Origin: Rugamonas sp. A1-17
GTDB lineage: Bacteria; Pseudomonadota; Gammaproteobacteria; Burkholderiales; Burkholderiaceae_D
Direction: 5' to 3'
Assembly: GCA_025548565.1 (NCBI GenBank)
Contig: JAJLPB010000007.1
Coordinates: 1-64,000, forward strand
Length of the DNA: 64,000 nucleotides
In this document: piece by piece, positions 24,280 to 33,673 of the stretch
How the letters are laid out: each line of letters opens with the position of its first letter
Numbering within the stretch: the first letter of the stretch is position 1
Translations under genes and position numbers: made by a program
Notes under the pieces: generated by a model
What the model saw: only the letters and a program-made list of their open reading frames with translations
What the model was told of the DNA's origin: nothing
Databases searched by the model: none

Positions 24280-24747
24280 TTACAGGAAACGGTCGAGGAT
24301 TTTCTTGCTGTGCTTGTCCAGCTCGCGCACGTCGCGGATCAGGTAGTGGATGCCGTGGATGTCCGAGATCAAGAGCGTGTCCACCGTCAGGCGGCGGATG
24401 TCTTCCTCGCCGCGCAGCACGAACTCGGTGTCGCCGCGATCGGTCGCCACCGACCATGTGCACGGCGTGGCGAAGCTGGTCACGCTGTTGATGCGCGCGA
24501 TCTCCGGCATGAACTCGCGTCCCGCCAGCTCCTCGCGCACCAGCTGCCCAATAGCCGCCGGCAGATCCTCGATGCGGTCGATCCAGCCGACCTCCTTGCC
24601 GTCGGTGCTCACCAGCGCGATGCCGTCGTCCGGCGCCTGCACCGGGAAGGCGCGCACCGGCGCCACGCTCTCGTGCACTTCACCCTCGGCCGTGGTCAGC
24701 ACCAGGCGGCCGAAGGGATTGCGTGTCAAATTAAAATTCGTCGTCAT
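24280..24747 (-). CDS. DUF1854 protein linked to cyanophycin metabolism
   Basis: This 155-residue soluble protein has DUF1854 features: FNLTRNPFGRLVLTTAEGEVHE at the start, PDDGIALVSTDGKEVGWIDRIEDLP in the middle and ISDIHGIHYLIRDVRELDKHS near the end. DUF1854 proteins occur next to an ABC exporter-type protein and cyanophycin synthetase genes, and here the same set is present. It lies 12 bp behind the ABC gene and is therefore an operon partner. The molecular role is unknown. The N-terminal domain of the ABC protein has a similar flavour (ALVNHGGRLGAWRF), so the two may interact. Confidence 0.85.
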   Translation of the reverse strand: MTTNFNLTRNPFGRLVLTTAEGEVHESVAPVRAFPVQAPDDGIALVSTDGKEVGWIDRIEDLPAAIGQLVREELAGREFMPEIARINSVTSFATPCTWSVATDRGDTEFVLRGEEDIRRLTVDTLLISDIHGIHYLIRDVRELDKHSKKILDRFL

Positions 24748-24759
24748 GTTCTTGTTCTC

Positions 24760-27033
24760 TTAATCTTTGCTGCCGCTGTCGTCAAGATCCGTGTCGACAT
24801 TGCGGGCCTGCGCCTGGTACAGGCGGTAGTAGGCGCCTTCGCGCGCCATCAGGTCGTCGTGCGCGCCTTCCTCCACCACCACGCCGCGGTCCAGCACCAC
24901 CAGGCGGTCCGCCTTCTGCAGCGTGGACAGGCGGTGCGCGATGGCGATCGTGGTGCGGCCTTGCACCAGGTTCTCCAGCGCGCGCTGGATCTCTTTCTCG
25001 GTCTCGGAATCGACCGAGGACGTGGCCTCGTCGAGGATCAGGATCTTCGGATCGATCAGCAGCGCGCGCGCGATCGAGATGCGCTGGCGCTCACCGCCGG
25101 ACAAGCCCTGTCCGCGCTCGCCCACCATCGAATCGTAACCCTGCGGCAGGCGCAGGATGAACTCGTGCGCGTGCGCGGCGCGGGCGGCGGCGATGATCTC
25201 CGCGCGCGTGGCGCCCGGCTTGCCGTAGGCCAGATTCTCGGCGATGGTGCCGAAGAACAGGAACGGCTCCTGCAACACCAGGCCGATATTGCGGCGGTAG
25301 TCCGACACCGCGAACGAGCGGATGTCCACGCCGTCCAGCATGATCGCGCCTTCCGACACGTCGTAGAAGCGGCAGATCAGGTTGACCAGCGTCGACTTGC
25401 CTGAGCCCGAATGGCCCACCAGGCCGATCATCTCGCCGGCCTTGATGTCGAGCGAGATGCCGCGGTTGACGGCGCGGTTCCCGTAGCGGAAGCCCACTTC
25501 GCGCAAGGTGATGTTGCCATCGACCTTGGCCAGCTTGACCGGATTCGCAGGCTCCGGCACCGACGACACGTGGTCGAGAATGTCGAAGATGCGCTTGGCC
25601 GCCGACGCCGATTTCTGCGTCACCGAGACGATGCGGCTCATCGAATCCAGGCGGCCGTAGAAGCGGCTGGAGTAGGCGATGAAGGCCGACAGCACACCGA
25701 CCGTGATATGGCCCTTGGACACCTGGTAGATGCCGAACACCCAGATCACCAGCAGCCCAAGCTCCGTCAGGAACGACACGGTGGGCGAGAACAGCGACCA
25801 GATTTTATTGAGCTTGTCGTTGACCGCCAGATTGTGCTTGTTGGCGGTGCGGAAGCGCGCCGCTTCGCGCGACTCCTGCGCGAACGCCTTCACCACGCGG
25901 ATGCCGGGGATGGTATCGGCCAGCACATTGGTCACCTCGCCCCACACGCGGTCGATCTTCTCGAAACCGGTGCGCAGGCGGTCGCGCACCACGTGGATCA
26001 GCCACGCGATGAACGGCAGCGGCAGCAGCGTGAAGATCGCCAGCCACGGATCGATCGAGAACAGGATCACGCCGGTCATGATGATCATCAGGCAGTCCGA
26101 CGCGAAGTCCAGCAGGTGCAGCGACAGGAACACGCAGATGCGGTCACTCTCGCTGCCGATGCGCGACATCAAGTCGCCGGTGCGCTTGCCGCCGAAGTAT
26201 TCCAGCGACAGGCGCAGCAAGTGGTCATAGGTCTCGGTGCGCAGGTCGGCGCCGATGCGCTCCGACACCAGCGCCAGCACGTAGGTCTTGCCCCAGCCAA
26301 GTATCCACGCCAGCACCGCCGATCCCACCAGGCCGGACATGTACAGCGCCACCAGCGAGGTGTCGACCGGCGCGCCGTTCTGGTACGGGATCAGCACCTT
26401 GTCCATCAGCGGGATGGTCAGGTAGGGCGGAATCATGTGGGCGCCAGTACTGAGCAGCATCAGCGCGAAGCCGAAGCCCAGCTGCAGCTTGTACGGGCCG
26501 GCGAAGCGCCACAGGCGGAACAAGGTCCAGGTGGACGGCGGCGTGTACACCACCTTGGTGCAGATCGGGCACTCCTCCTGCTCCGGCTCAAGCGGCGCCT
26601 TGCAGCTCGGGCAAACGTTCTTTTCCTCGCGCACCACCGGCACGCCCAGCGCGTGGCTGTCGCGGTGCGCGTTGAATTGCTCGACCAGCCGGATCGCCTG
26701 CAGGTTCTGGCCCAGCGTGAAACGCCAGGCGCCAAGCCGGCCGCCGTGGTTCACCAGCTCCAAGTGGCCGACGCCCGCGTGGTCGTGGTGCTTGAGCGCC
26801 AGGTCCTTAGCGAAAGGCCAATGTTGCCAATCCGCGCGGCCCGGCGCGCGCGCCAGCACGCCGCGTTCGGTGACGACAATCACGCCCTTGGAAAAACGAA
26901 GTTGTTCATCCAAGTCAACCTCCAGGGCACTTACCGCGTTTTCCCCTTGGGAAAGTTGTGCCTGCACCTCGGAACGCCAGCGCTCGGGAAGCTCGCTCTG
27001 GCTGGTGTTGGAGGAAAGTTGTTCTGTTGTCAT
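24760..27033 (-). CDS. Cyanophycin-associated ABC transporter (fused permease-ATPase) with zinc ribbon
   Basis: This 757-residue protein starts at the ATG at 27033. There is an N-terminal domain of about 135 residues, then a four-Cys zinc ribbon (CPSC at 141-144, CPIC at 155-158), six membrane helices of the ABC-exporter type (about 180-460) and an ATPase with Walker A GHSGSGKST, signature LSGGERQRISIARALL and Walker B ILILDEATSS. The exporter half is of the MsbA/lipid-exporter-like class. The added N-domain and ribbon are unusual for exporters. The gene is divergent from cphA and followed by DUF1854, so it belongs to cyanophycin metabolism. The substrate is unknown. Confidence 0.9.
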   Translation of the reverse strand: MTTEQLSSNTSQSELPERWRSEVQAQLSQGENAVSALEVDLDEQLRFSKGVIVVTERGVLARAPGRADWQHWPFAKDLALKHHDHAGVGHLELVNHGGRLGAWRFTLGQNLQAIRLVEQFNAHRDSHALGVPVVREEKNVCPSCKAPLEPEQEECPICTKVVYTPPSTWTLFRLWRFAGPYKLQLGFGFALMLLSTGAHMIPPYLTIPLMDKVLIPYQNGAPVDTSLVALYMSGLVGSAVLAWILGWGKTYVLALVSERIGADLRTETYDHLLRLSLEYFGGKRTGDLMSRIGSESDRICVFLSLHLLDFASDCLMIIMTGVILFSIDPWLAIFTLLPLPFIAWLIHVVRDRLRTGFEKIDRVWGEVTNVLADTIPGIRVVKAFAQESREAARFRTANKHNLAVNDKLNKIWSLFSPTVSFLTELGLLVIWVFGIYQVSKGHITVGVLSAFIAYSSRFYGRLDSMSRIVSVTQKSASAAKRIFDILDHVSSVPEPANPVKLAKVDGNITLREVGFRYGNRAVNRGISLDIKAGEMIGLVGHSGSGKSTLVNLICRFYDVSEGAIMLDGVDIRSFAVSDYRRNIGLVLQEPFLFFGTIAENLAYGKPGATRAEIIAAARAAHAHEFILRLPQGYDSMVGERGQGLSGGERQRISIARALLIDPKILILDEATSSVDSETEKEIQRALENLVQGRTTIAIAHRLSTLQKADRLVVLDRGVVVEEGAHDDLMAREGAYYRLYQAQARNVDTDLDDSGSKD

Positions 27034-27294
27034 CGTGCTGCGTACTCCGGTGGCGAAAAGGTGGAACAAAGGTGGCACTAGTGGGCGTTGCGACTGATGC
27101 AAGCGCTTTATTTACGGTATTCTGTCAGTGGTCACATCCTTGACAGATATCAAGGAAAACCAGTGTTTTGTTGGCGGCAAGTATAACGCACGCGCAGGGA
27201 GGGCCAAATGCAATTTGGCCGCCGGCGGTGGTACAGAGGTTAAAATACGGCGCGGGCTGGCCACGGCTGATAACAAAGATACAAGAATAGAAAC

Positions 27295-29460
27295 ATGACC
27301 AAGAAGAAAGACATAGAAGTTCTCCGCGTCACCCATTTGCGCGGACCCAATATCTGGACTTATCGCCCGGTGATCGAGGCATGGCTGGATATCGGCGAAC
27401 TGGAGAATTTTCCCTCGAATTTGTTGCCTGGCTTGTATGAACGCTTGACCGCGATCCTGCCGGGGTTGATTGTCCACCGCTGCGGCGTGGGCGAGCACGG
27501 CGGCTTCCTCGAGCGTCTGCGCGACGGCACCTACGCCGGCCACATCCTCGAACACGTGGTGCTGGAGCTGCAAAACCTGGCCGGCATGAAGACCGGCTTC
27601 GGCAAGACGCGCCAGATCGGCGAGAACACCGGCTTGTACAAGATGGCCTTCCGCACCCGCCAGGAACAGGTGGGGCGCGCCGCGCTGGCCGCCGGCCGCG
27701 ACCTGCTGATGGCGATGATCGAAGATAAGCCTTACGACCTGGCCGCCACCGTGGCCGGGCTGACCGACCTGGTCGAGTCGCTGTGCCTGGGGCCGAGCAC
27801 CGCCAACATCGTCGACGCCGCCACCGTGCGCAAGATCCCGTCGATCCGCCTGACCGACGGCAACCTGGTGCAGCTGGGCCACGGTGCCCGCCAGCGCCGC
27901 ATCTGGACCGCCGAAACCGAACAGACCAGCGCCATCGCCGAAGGCATCGCCAGCGACAAGGACTTGACCAAGTCGCTGTTGGCCTCGTGCGGCGTGCCGG
28001 TGCCGGAAGGTGAGCTGGTCACCAGCGCCGAAGCGGCCTGGGAAGCGGCGCAGGACATCGGCCTGCCGGTCGTGGTCAAGCCGTACGACGGCAACCATGG
28101 CCGCGGCGTCTCGCTCAACCTGATGACCGAAGCCGACGTGACCGCCGCCTACGTGCTGGCCGCGCGCAAGGGCGACAGCAAGAGCGTGATCGTCGAGCGC
28201 TTCATCGCCGGCAACGAGCACCGCCTGCTGGTGGTCGGCAAGCGCCTGGTGGCGGCAGCGGCCGGCGAAGCGCTGTGGGTCACCGGCGACGGCAAGTCCA
28301 ACATCATCGAATTGTGCGACACCCAGATCAACACCGACCCGCGCCGCGGCACCACCGAGGACGCGCCTCTGAACGTCATCGCGCCGCAGCACGGCGCCGA
28401 GATCATCCTGGAGCTGCAGCGCCAGGGCATGACCGCTTACTCGATCCCGCTGGAAGGCCAGAAGGTGCTGATCCAGACCAACGGCAACGTCGCCACCGAC
28501 GTCACCGACCTGGTGCACCCGCAAGTGGCCGCGATGGCCACGCTGGCCGCGCGCGTGGTCGGCCTGGACATCGCCGGCATCGACGTGGTGGCCGCCGACA
28601 TCTCGCGTCCGCTGGAAGAGCAGGGCGGCGCCGTCATCGAAGTCAACGCCAGTCCCGGCCTGCTGGCCCACCTCAAGCCGGCCACCGGCGAGCCGCGCAA
28701 TGTCGGCGAAGCGATAGTCGACCACCTGTTCGCGCCGGACGAGAGCGGCCGCATGCCCATCGTCGGCATCACCGGCAAGCACGGCGCCACCATGGCCTCG
28801 CGCCTGATCGCCTGGCTGCTGCAGATCAGCGGCAAGAAGGTCGGCCTGACGTGCGCCGACGGCCTGTTCGTCAACGGCCGCCTGCTGCCGCGCGACGGCT
28901 TCAGCGACTGGGAAAGCGGCGAGCGCCTGCTGCTCAACAAGAATGTCGAAGCCGGCGTGTTCGAAGCCAGCGCCCGCATGATCCTGACCGAAGGCTTGGC
29001 CTACGACAAATGCGCGGTCGGCGTGGTGACCGACGTCAGCGACTTCGAGGACGTGGCCGAGTTCCATATCGCCAGCCTCGATAAGCTGTACGGCGTGCTG
29101 CGCACCCAGGTCGACGTCATCCTGCCGAGCGGCGTGGCGGTGCTCAACGCCGCCGATCCGCAGGTGGTCGACATGGCCGGCCTGTGCGACGGCGACGTGA
29201 TGTTCTACGGCGTCGACGAGCACCTGGCCGCCATCGCCGCGCACCGCCAGGACGGCAAGCGCGTGGTGTTCCAGCGCGCCGAGCGCATCGTGCTGGCGCA
29301 GGGCCACGAGGACATCGCCAGTCTGCCGCTGTCGCCGCTGGTGCCGCCGGAAGCCGTGCTGGCCGCGATCGCCGCCGGTTGGGCGCTGGGACTGACGCCT
29401 GAATTGATCGGCGCCGGCCTGCGCACCTTCGAAGCGAATCCGAAGCGAACTCATCACTGA
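27295..29460 (+). CDS. Cyanophycin synthetase-like protein with degenerate Mur domain
   Basis: This 721-residue protein is homologous to cyanophycin synthetase. The N-domain (1-160) and ATP-grasp domain (about 200-470, SKDKDLTKSLLASCGVPVP, VVVKPYDGNHGRGVS) look complete. The Mur-ligase-like domain is not: the P-loop reads GITGKHGATM (491-500) in place of GTNGKTT, so the Lys-Thr for ATP is lost. The protein also stops where the C-terminal Mur lid domain should begin (the tandem partner has ~135 residues more). It may be a CphA2-like ligase working on dipeptides, a regulatory subunit or a decaying copy. It is co-directional with the full-length gene 26 bp later. Confidence 0.85.
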   Translation: MTKKKDIEVLRVTHLRGPNIWTYRPVIEAWLDIGELENFPSNLLPGLYERLTAILPGLIVHRCGVGEHGGFLERLRDGTYAGHILEHVVLELQNLAGMKTGFGKTRQIGENTGLYKMAFRTRQEQVGRAALAAGRDLLMAMIEDKPYDLAATVAGLTDLVESLCLGPSTANIVDAATVRKIPSIRLTDGNLVQLGHGARQRRIWTAETEQTSAIAEGIASDKDLTKSLLASCGVPVPEGELVTSAEAAWEAAQDIGLPVVVKPYDGNHGRGVSLNLMTEADVTAAYVLAARKGDSKSVIVERFIAGNEHRLLVVGKRLVAAAAGEALWVTGDGKSNIIELCDTQINTDPRRGTTEDAPLNVIAPQHGAEIILELQRQGMTAYSIPLEGQKVLIQTNGNVATDVTDLVHPQVAAMATLAARVVGLDIAGIDVVAADISRPLEEQGGAVIEVNASPGLLAHLKPATGEPRNVGEAIVDHLFAPDESGRMPIVGITGKHGATMASRLIAWLLQISGKKVGLTCADGLFVNGRLLPRDGFSDWESGERLLLNKNVEAGVFEASARMILTEGLAYDKCAVGVVTDVSDFEDVAEFHIASLDKLYGVLRTQVDVILPSGVAVLNAADPQVVDMAGLCDGDVMFYGVDEHLAAIAAHRQDGKRVVFQRAERIVLAQGHEDIASLPLSPLVPPEAVLAAIAAGWALGLTPELIGAGLRTFEANPKRTHH

Positions 29461-29486
29461 TACATCACGAAAGAACAAGCAGAGTT

Positions 29487-32057
29487 ATGGAAGTCATCCG
29501 CACCCGCGCGCTGCGCGGACCGAATCTTTGGAGCCACCACACGGCGGTGGAAGTGATCGTATCGTGCCCGTCCGAGGAGCGGTCGATCGCCACGCTGCCC
29601 GGCTTCGAGCAGCGCCTGCACGCCCGCTTCCCCGCCATCGGCGCCCTGCAAACCGCCGGTTACACCGACGCCGTGCCGCTGGCGCGCGTGCTGGAAGTGG
29701 CGGCCCTGAGCCTGCAGGCGCAGGCCGGCTGCCCGGTCACCTTCAGCCGCACCACCGCCACGCTGGAAGAGGGCATCTACCAGACCGTCGTCGAATACAG
29801 CGAGGAAGCGGTGGGCCGCCTGGCGATCACGCTGGCGCACAACCTGATCAACGCCGCGCTGGCCGACACCCCGTTCGACCTGACCGGCGCGCTGAACGAA
29901 CTGCGCGACCTCGATGAGGACGTGCGCCTGGGCCCGAGCACCGGCGCCATCGTCAGCGCCGCCGTGGCGCGCGACATTCCGATCCGCCGCCTGACCGAAG
30001 GCAGCATGGTGATGTTCGGCTGGGGCTCGCGCCAGCGCCGCATCCAGGCCGCCGAGATGGACAGCACCAGCGCCATTGGCGAATCGATCGCGCAGGACAA
30101 GGAACTGACCAAGAAGCTGCTGCACGCGGCCGGCGTGCCAGTGCCCAACGGCCGCTCGGTGGAAGACGTGGAAGACGCCTGGGCCGCCGCGCAGGAAATC
30201 GGCCTGCCGGTGGTGGTCAAGCCGAAGGACGGCAACCAGGGCAAGGGCGTCACCGTCAACGTGATGACCAAGGAGCACCTGGCCAAAGCCTTCCACACCG
30301 CGCGTGAATTCCGCAACAACATCATGGTCGAGCGCTACCTGCCGGGCCACGACTACCGCCTGCTCGTCATCGGCAACAAGCTGGTGGCCGCCGCGCGCCG
30401 CGATCCGCCGCTGGTGGTGGGCGACGGCACGCACACCGTGCGTGAACTGGTCAACATCGTCAATTCCGATCCGCGCCGCGGCAGCGGCCATTCGACCTCG
30501 CTGACCAAGATCCGCTTCGACGACATCGCGCTGGCGCGCCTGGCGTTGCAGGACCTGGACGCCGATTCGATTCCGGCCAAGGGCCAGCGCGTCATCCTGC
30601 GCAACAACGCCAACCTGTCGACCGGCGGCACCGCCACCGACGTCACCGATGACGTGCACCCTGAAGTGGCGGCGCGCGCGGTGGAGGCGGCGCAGATGAT
30701 CGGCCTCGATATCTGCGGCGTCGACGTGGTCTGCGACGGCGTGCTGCAGCCGATCGAGAACCAGCGCGGCGGCGTGGTGGAAGTGAACGCCGCCCCCGGC
30801 CTGCGCATGCACATCGCGCCATCGTTCGGCAAGGGCCGCGCGGTGGGCGAAGCCATCGTCAACACCATGTTCGCGCCGGGCGAGAACGGCCGCATTCCGG
30901 TGGTCGCCGTCACCGGCACCAACGGCAAGACCACCACCGTGCGCCTGATCGCCCACCTGCTCACGGCCAGCGGCCTGCGCACCGGCATGACCAACACCGA
31001 CGGCGTCTACATCGAAGGCCGCCAGACCGACAGCGGCGACTGCAGCGGCCCGCGCAGCGCGCGCAACGTGCTGCTGCATCCCGACGTCGACGCGGCCGTG
31101 TTCGAGACCGCGCGCGGCGGCGTGCTGCGTGAAGGCCTGGCCTTCGACCGTTGCCAGGTGGCCGTCGTCACCAACATCGGCAGCGGCGACCACCTCGGCC
31201 TGAACTACATCACCACGGTGGAAGACCTGGCCGTGCTGAAGCGCGTGATAGTGCAGAACGTCTCCGAGAGCGGCTTCGCTGTGCTGAACGCGATCGATCC
31301 TATCGTCGCCGGCATGGCCGCGACCTGCCGCGGCAAGGTGATCTTCTTCGGCGCGGAACGCGGCCATCCGGTGATCGCCACGCACCTGGCGCAGGGCAGC
31401 CGCACCGTGTACGTGGAGGACGGCCATATCGTCGCCGCCGAAGGCAAGAACCTGCAGCGCATTCCGCTGTCGGAAGTGCCGATCACCCGCAACGGCGCCA
31501 TCGGCTTCCAGGTGGAGAACGTGATGGCATCGGTCGCCGCCGCGTGGGGCGTGGGCATCAGCTGGGACGCGATCCGCCTCGGCCTGAAAACCTTCGCCAA
31601 CGATTCCGACAACGCGCCCGGCCGCTTCAACGTGTTCGACTACAAGGGCGCGACCCTGATCGCCGACTACGGCCACAATCCGGACGCCATCCTGGCACTG
31701 GTGCAGGCGGTGGAAACCATGCCGGCCAAGCGCCGCGCGGTGGTGATCAGCGGCGCCGGCGACCGCCGCGACCAGGACATCACGCAGCAGACGCAGATCC
31801 TGGGCCGCGCCTTCGACGACGTGATCCTGTATGAAGACGCCTGCCAGCGCGGCCGCGTGGACGGCGAGGTGGTGGGCCTGCTGCGTTCGGGCCTGAACGG
31901 CGCGCCGCGCACCTCGCATATCCAGGAGATCTACGGCGAGTTCCTCGCCATCGACACCGCCCTGGCGCGCCTGCAAGAGGGCGACCTGTGCCTGATCCTG
32001 GTCGACCAGGTGGAAGAAGCGCTGGCGCACATCGCCAAGCGCATCAGCGAAGCGTAA
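29487..32057 (+). CDS. cphA: Cyanophycin synthetase
   Basis: This 856-residue enzyme polymerises aspartate and arginine into multi-L-arginyl-poly-L-aspartate, a nitrogen store, using ATP. Domains: N-domain 1-160, ATP-grasp 190-460 (DKELTKKLLHAAGVPVP, VVVKPKDGNQGKGVT) for one ligation, and Mur-ligase-like 465-856 with an intact P-loop GTNGKTT (477-483), DGVYIEG and GDRRDQD for the other. Length matches CphA1. It should be sufficient for synthesis alone. The start ATG at 29487 follows the upstream homologue closely, consistent with one transcript that ends at the terminator at 32063. Confidence 0.96.
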   Translation: MEVIRTRALRGPNLWSHHTAVEVIVSCPSEERSIATLPGFEQRLHARFPAIGALQTAGYTDAVPLARVLEVAALSLQAQAGCPVTFSRTTATLEEGIYQTVVEYSEEAVGRLAITLAHNLINAALADTPFDLTGALNELRDLDEDVRLGPSTGAIVSAAVARDIPIRRLTEGSMVMFGWGSRQRRIQAAEMDSTSAIGESIAQDKELTKKLLHAAGVPVPNGRSVEDVEDAWAAAQEIGLPVVVKPKDGNQGKGVTVNVMTKEHLAKAFHTAREFRNNIMVERYLPGHDYRLLVIGNKLVAAARRDPPLVVGDGTHTVRELVNIVNSDPRRGSGHSTSLTKIRFDDIALARLALQDLDADSIPAKGQRVILRNNANLSTGGTATDVTDDVHPEVAARAVEAAQMIGLDICGVDVVCDGVLQPIENQRGGVVEVNAAPGLRMHIAPSFGKGRAVGEAIVNTMFAPGENGRIPVVAVTGTNGKTTTVRLIAHLLTASGLRTGMTNTDGVYIEGRQTDSGDCSGPRSARNVLLHPDVDAAVFETARGGVLREGLAFDRCQVAVVTNIGSGDHLGLNYITTVEDLAVLKRVIVQNVSESGFAVLNAIDPIVAGMAATCRGKVIFFGAERGHPVIATHLAQGSRTVYVEDGHIVAAEGKNLQRIPLSEVPITRNGAIGFQVENVMASVAAAWGVGISWDAIRLGLKTFANDSDNAPGRFNVFDYKGATLIADYGHNPDAILALVQAVETMPAKRRAVVISGAGDRRDQDITQQTQILGRAFDDVILYEDACQRGRVDGEVVGLLRSGLNGAPRTSHIQEIYGEFLAIDTALARLQEGDLCLILVDQVEEALAHIAKRISEA

Positions 32058-32062
32058 AACGA

Positions 32063-32088
32063 ACCGGGGCCTCGTCCCCGGTTTTTTT
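32063..32088 (+). terminator. Intrinsic terminator after cphA
   Basis: ACCGGGG (32063-32069) pairs with CCCCGGT (32076-32082) and runs into a seven-T tract. It ends the cyanophycin synthetase transcript before the catalase promoter. Confidence 0.9.
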
Positions 32089-32100
32089 ATGCCTATGGCA

Positions 32101-32166
32101 ATTGTTAATAGCTATTGATTCCATAAATATATATAGATTTTATTTATCGCGTTGTGCCGGTAGAAT
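32101..32166 (+). promoter_or_regulatory. Catalase promoter with possible OxyR site
   Basis: ATTG-N7-CTAT-N7-ATAA (32101-32126) follows the OxyR half-site spacing (ATAG/CTAT tetramers every 11 bp) with two one-base mismatches. The fourth half-site is poor. A TAGAAT -10-like box lies at 32161-32166. The AT-rich block stands out from its surroundings. Confidence 0.4.
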
Positions 32167-32199
32167 GATTTCACTGTCAATCAACAAGGAGTCATAGCA

Positions 32200-33663
32200 A
32201 TGAGCCAGCCACCGATCACCACCGCCTCCGGCATCCCTGTCGCCGACAACCAGAACTCCGCCAGCGCCGGCCCGCGCGGCCCGCTGCTGCTGCAAGACTT
32301 CCACCTGATCGAGAAGCTCCAGCACTTCAACCGCGAGCGCATTCCAGAGCGCGTCGTGCACGCCAAGGGTTCGGGCGCCTACGGCACCTTCACCGTCACC
32401 CACGACATCACCAAATACACCAAGGCCAAGCTGTTCTCCGAGATCGGCAAGAAGACCGACACCTTCGTGCGCTTCTCCACCGTCGGCGGCGAGAAGGGCA
32501 GCGCCGACACCGAACGCGATCCGCGCGGCTTCGCCATGCGCTTCTACACCGAGGAAGGCAACTGGGACCTGGTCGGCAACAACACGCCGATGTTCTTCAT
32601 CAAGGACGGTATCAAGTTCCCCGACTTCATCCACACCCAGAAGCGCGATCCGCAGACCAACCTGAAATCGCCGACCATGATGTTCGACTTCTGGAGCAAG
32701 ACGCCGGAAAGCCTGCACCAGGTCACGATGTTGTTCTCCGACCGCGGCACGCCGGACGGCTACCGCCACATGGACGGTTTCGGCAGCCACACCTTCAGCA
32801 TGATCAACGCCGCCGGTGAACGCGTCTACGTCAAATGGCACCTGAAGACCAAACAAGGCATCAAGAACCTGCCGGCCGCCGAAGCCACCCGCATCGCCGG
32901 CACCGATCCGGACTACGCCCAGCGCGACCTGTTCGGCGCCATCGCCGCCGGCGACTTCCCGCAGTGGGACGTCAAGCTGCAGGTGGCCACCGAGGCCGAA
33001 CTGGCCGCATGGGAAGCGCGCACCGGCTGGAATCCGTTCGACCTGACCAAGGTCTGGCCGCACAAGGACTTCCCGCTGATCCCGGTCGGCGTGTTCGAGT
33101 TGAACCGCAACCCGCTGAACTACCACGCCGAGGTGGAACAAGCCGCGCTGTCGCCGGCCAACGTGGTGCCCGGCCTGGGCTACTCGCCGGACAAGATGCT
33201 GCAGGCGCGCCTGTTCGCCTACCACGACGCCCAGCTGTACCGCGTCGGCACCAACCACCAGCACCTGCCGGTGAACGCGCCGCGCTGCCCGTTCCACAAC
33301 CAGCAGCGCGATGGTGCGATGGCCATCGCCAACGGCGGCGCGGCGCAGAACTACGCGGCCACCGAGGCGAACGGCAGCAATCCGCAGGGCCTGGGCAACG
33401 GCGAACCGGCGCTGGCGCTGCAAGGCGGCGCGGCCCGTTACGACGGCCGCGGCAAGGAAGACGATTACACGCAAGCCGGTAATCTGTTCCGCCTGATGCC
33501 GGCGCAGGAGCAGCAGAACCTGTTCGACAACATCGCCGGTCCGCTGAGCCAGGTGAGCGCCGAGATCATCGCCCGCCAGCTGGCCCACTTCGACCAGGCC
33601 GACCCGGCCTACGGCGCCGGCGTGCGCGCCGCGCTGGCGGCCAAGGGTGTGACGCTGGCATAA
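32200..33663 (+). CDS. katA: Monofunctional haem catalase, small-subunit type
   Basis: This 487-residue enzyme converts hydrogen peroxide to water and oxygen. Active-site residues are present: H54 in [13 protein letters not shown]127 in VGNNTPMFF, and the haem-ligand Y341 in [14 protein letters not shown]. Length and the MSQPP start without signal peptide suit a cytoplasmic clade-3 catalase with NADPH-binding fold. The AAGGAG ribosome site is at good spacing. A candidate OxyR site lies upstream. It stands alone, with the convergent AraC-type regulator 10 bp beyond. Confidence 0.96.
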   Translation: MSQPPITTASGIPVADNQNSASAGPRGPLLLQDFHLIEKLQHFNRERIPERVVHAKGSGAYGTFTVTHDITKYTKAKLFSEIGKKTDTFVRFSTVGGEKGSADTERDPRGFAMRFYTEEGNWDLVGNNTPMFFIKDGIKFPDFIHTQKRDPQTNLKSPTMMFDFWSKTPESLHQVTMLFSDRGTPDGYRHMDGFGSHTFSMINAAGERVYVKWHLKTKQGIKNLPAAEATRIAGTDPDYAQRDLFGAIAAGDFPQWDVKLQVATEAELAAWEARTGWNPFDLTKVWPHKDFPLIPVGVFELNRNPLNYHAEVEQAALSPANVVPGLGYSPDKMLQARLFAYHDAQLYRVGTNHQHLPVNAPRCPFHNQQRDGAMAIANGGAAQNYAATEANGSNPQGLGNGEPALALQGGAARYDGRGKEDDYTQAGNLFRLMPAQEQQNLFDNIAGPLSQVSAEIIARQLAHFDQADPAYGAGVRAALAAKGVTLA

Positions 33664-33673
33664 AGGAAGGCGC

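Noticed and set aside
27112..32030. Long minus-strand frames opposite both cphA genes
   Set aside because: They mirror each other because the cphA genes are paralogues. They are shadows, not coding.
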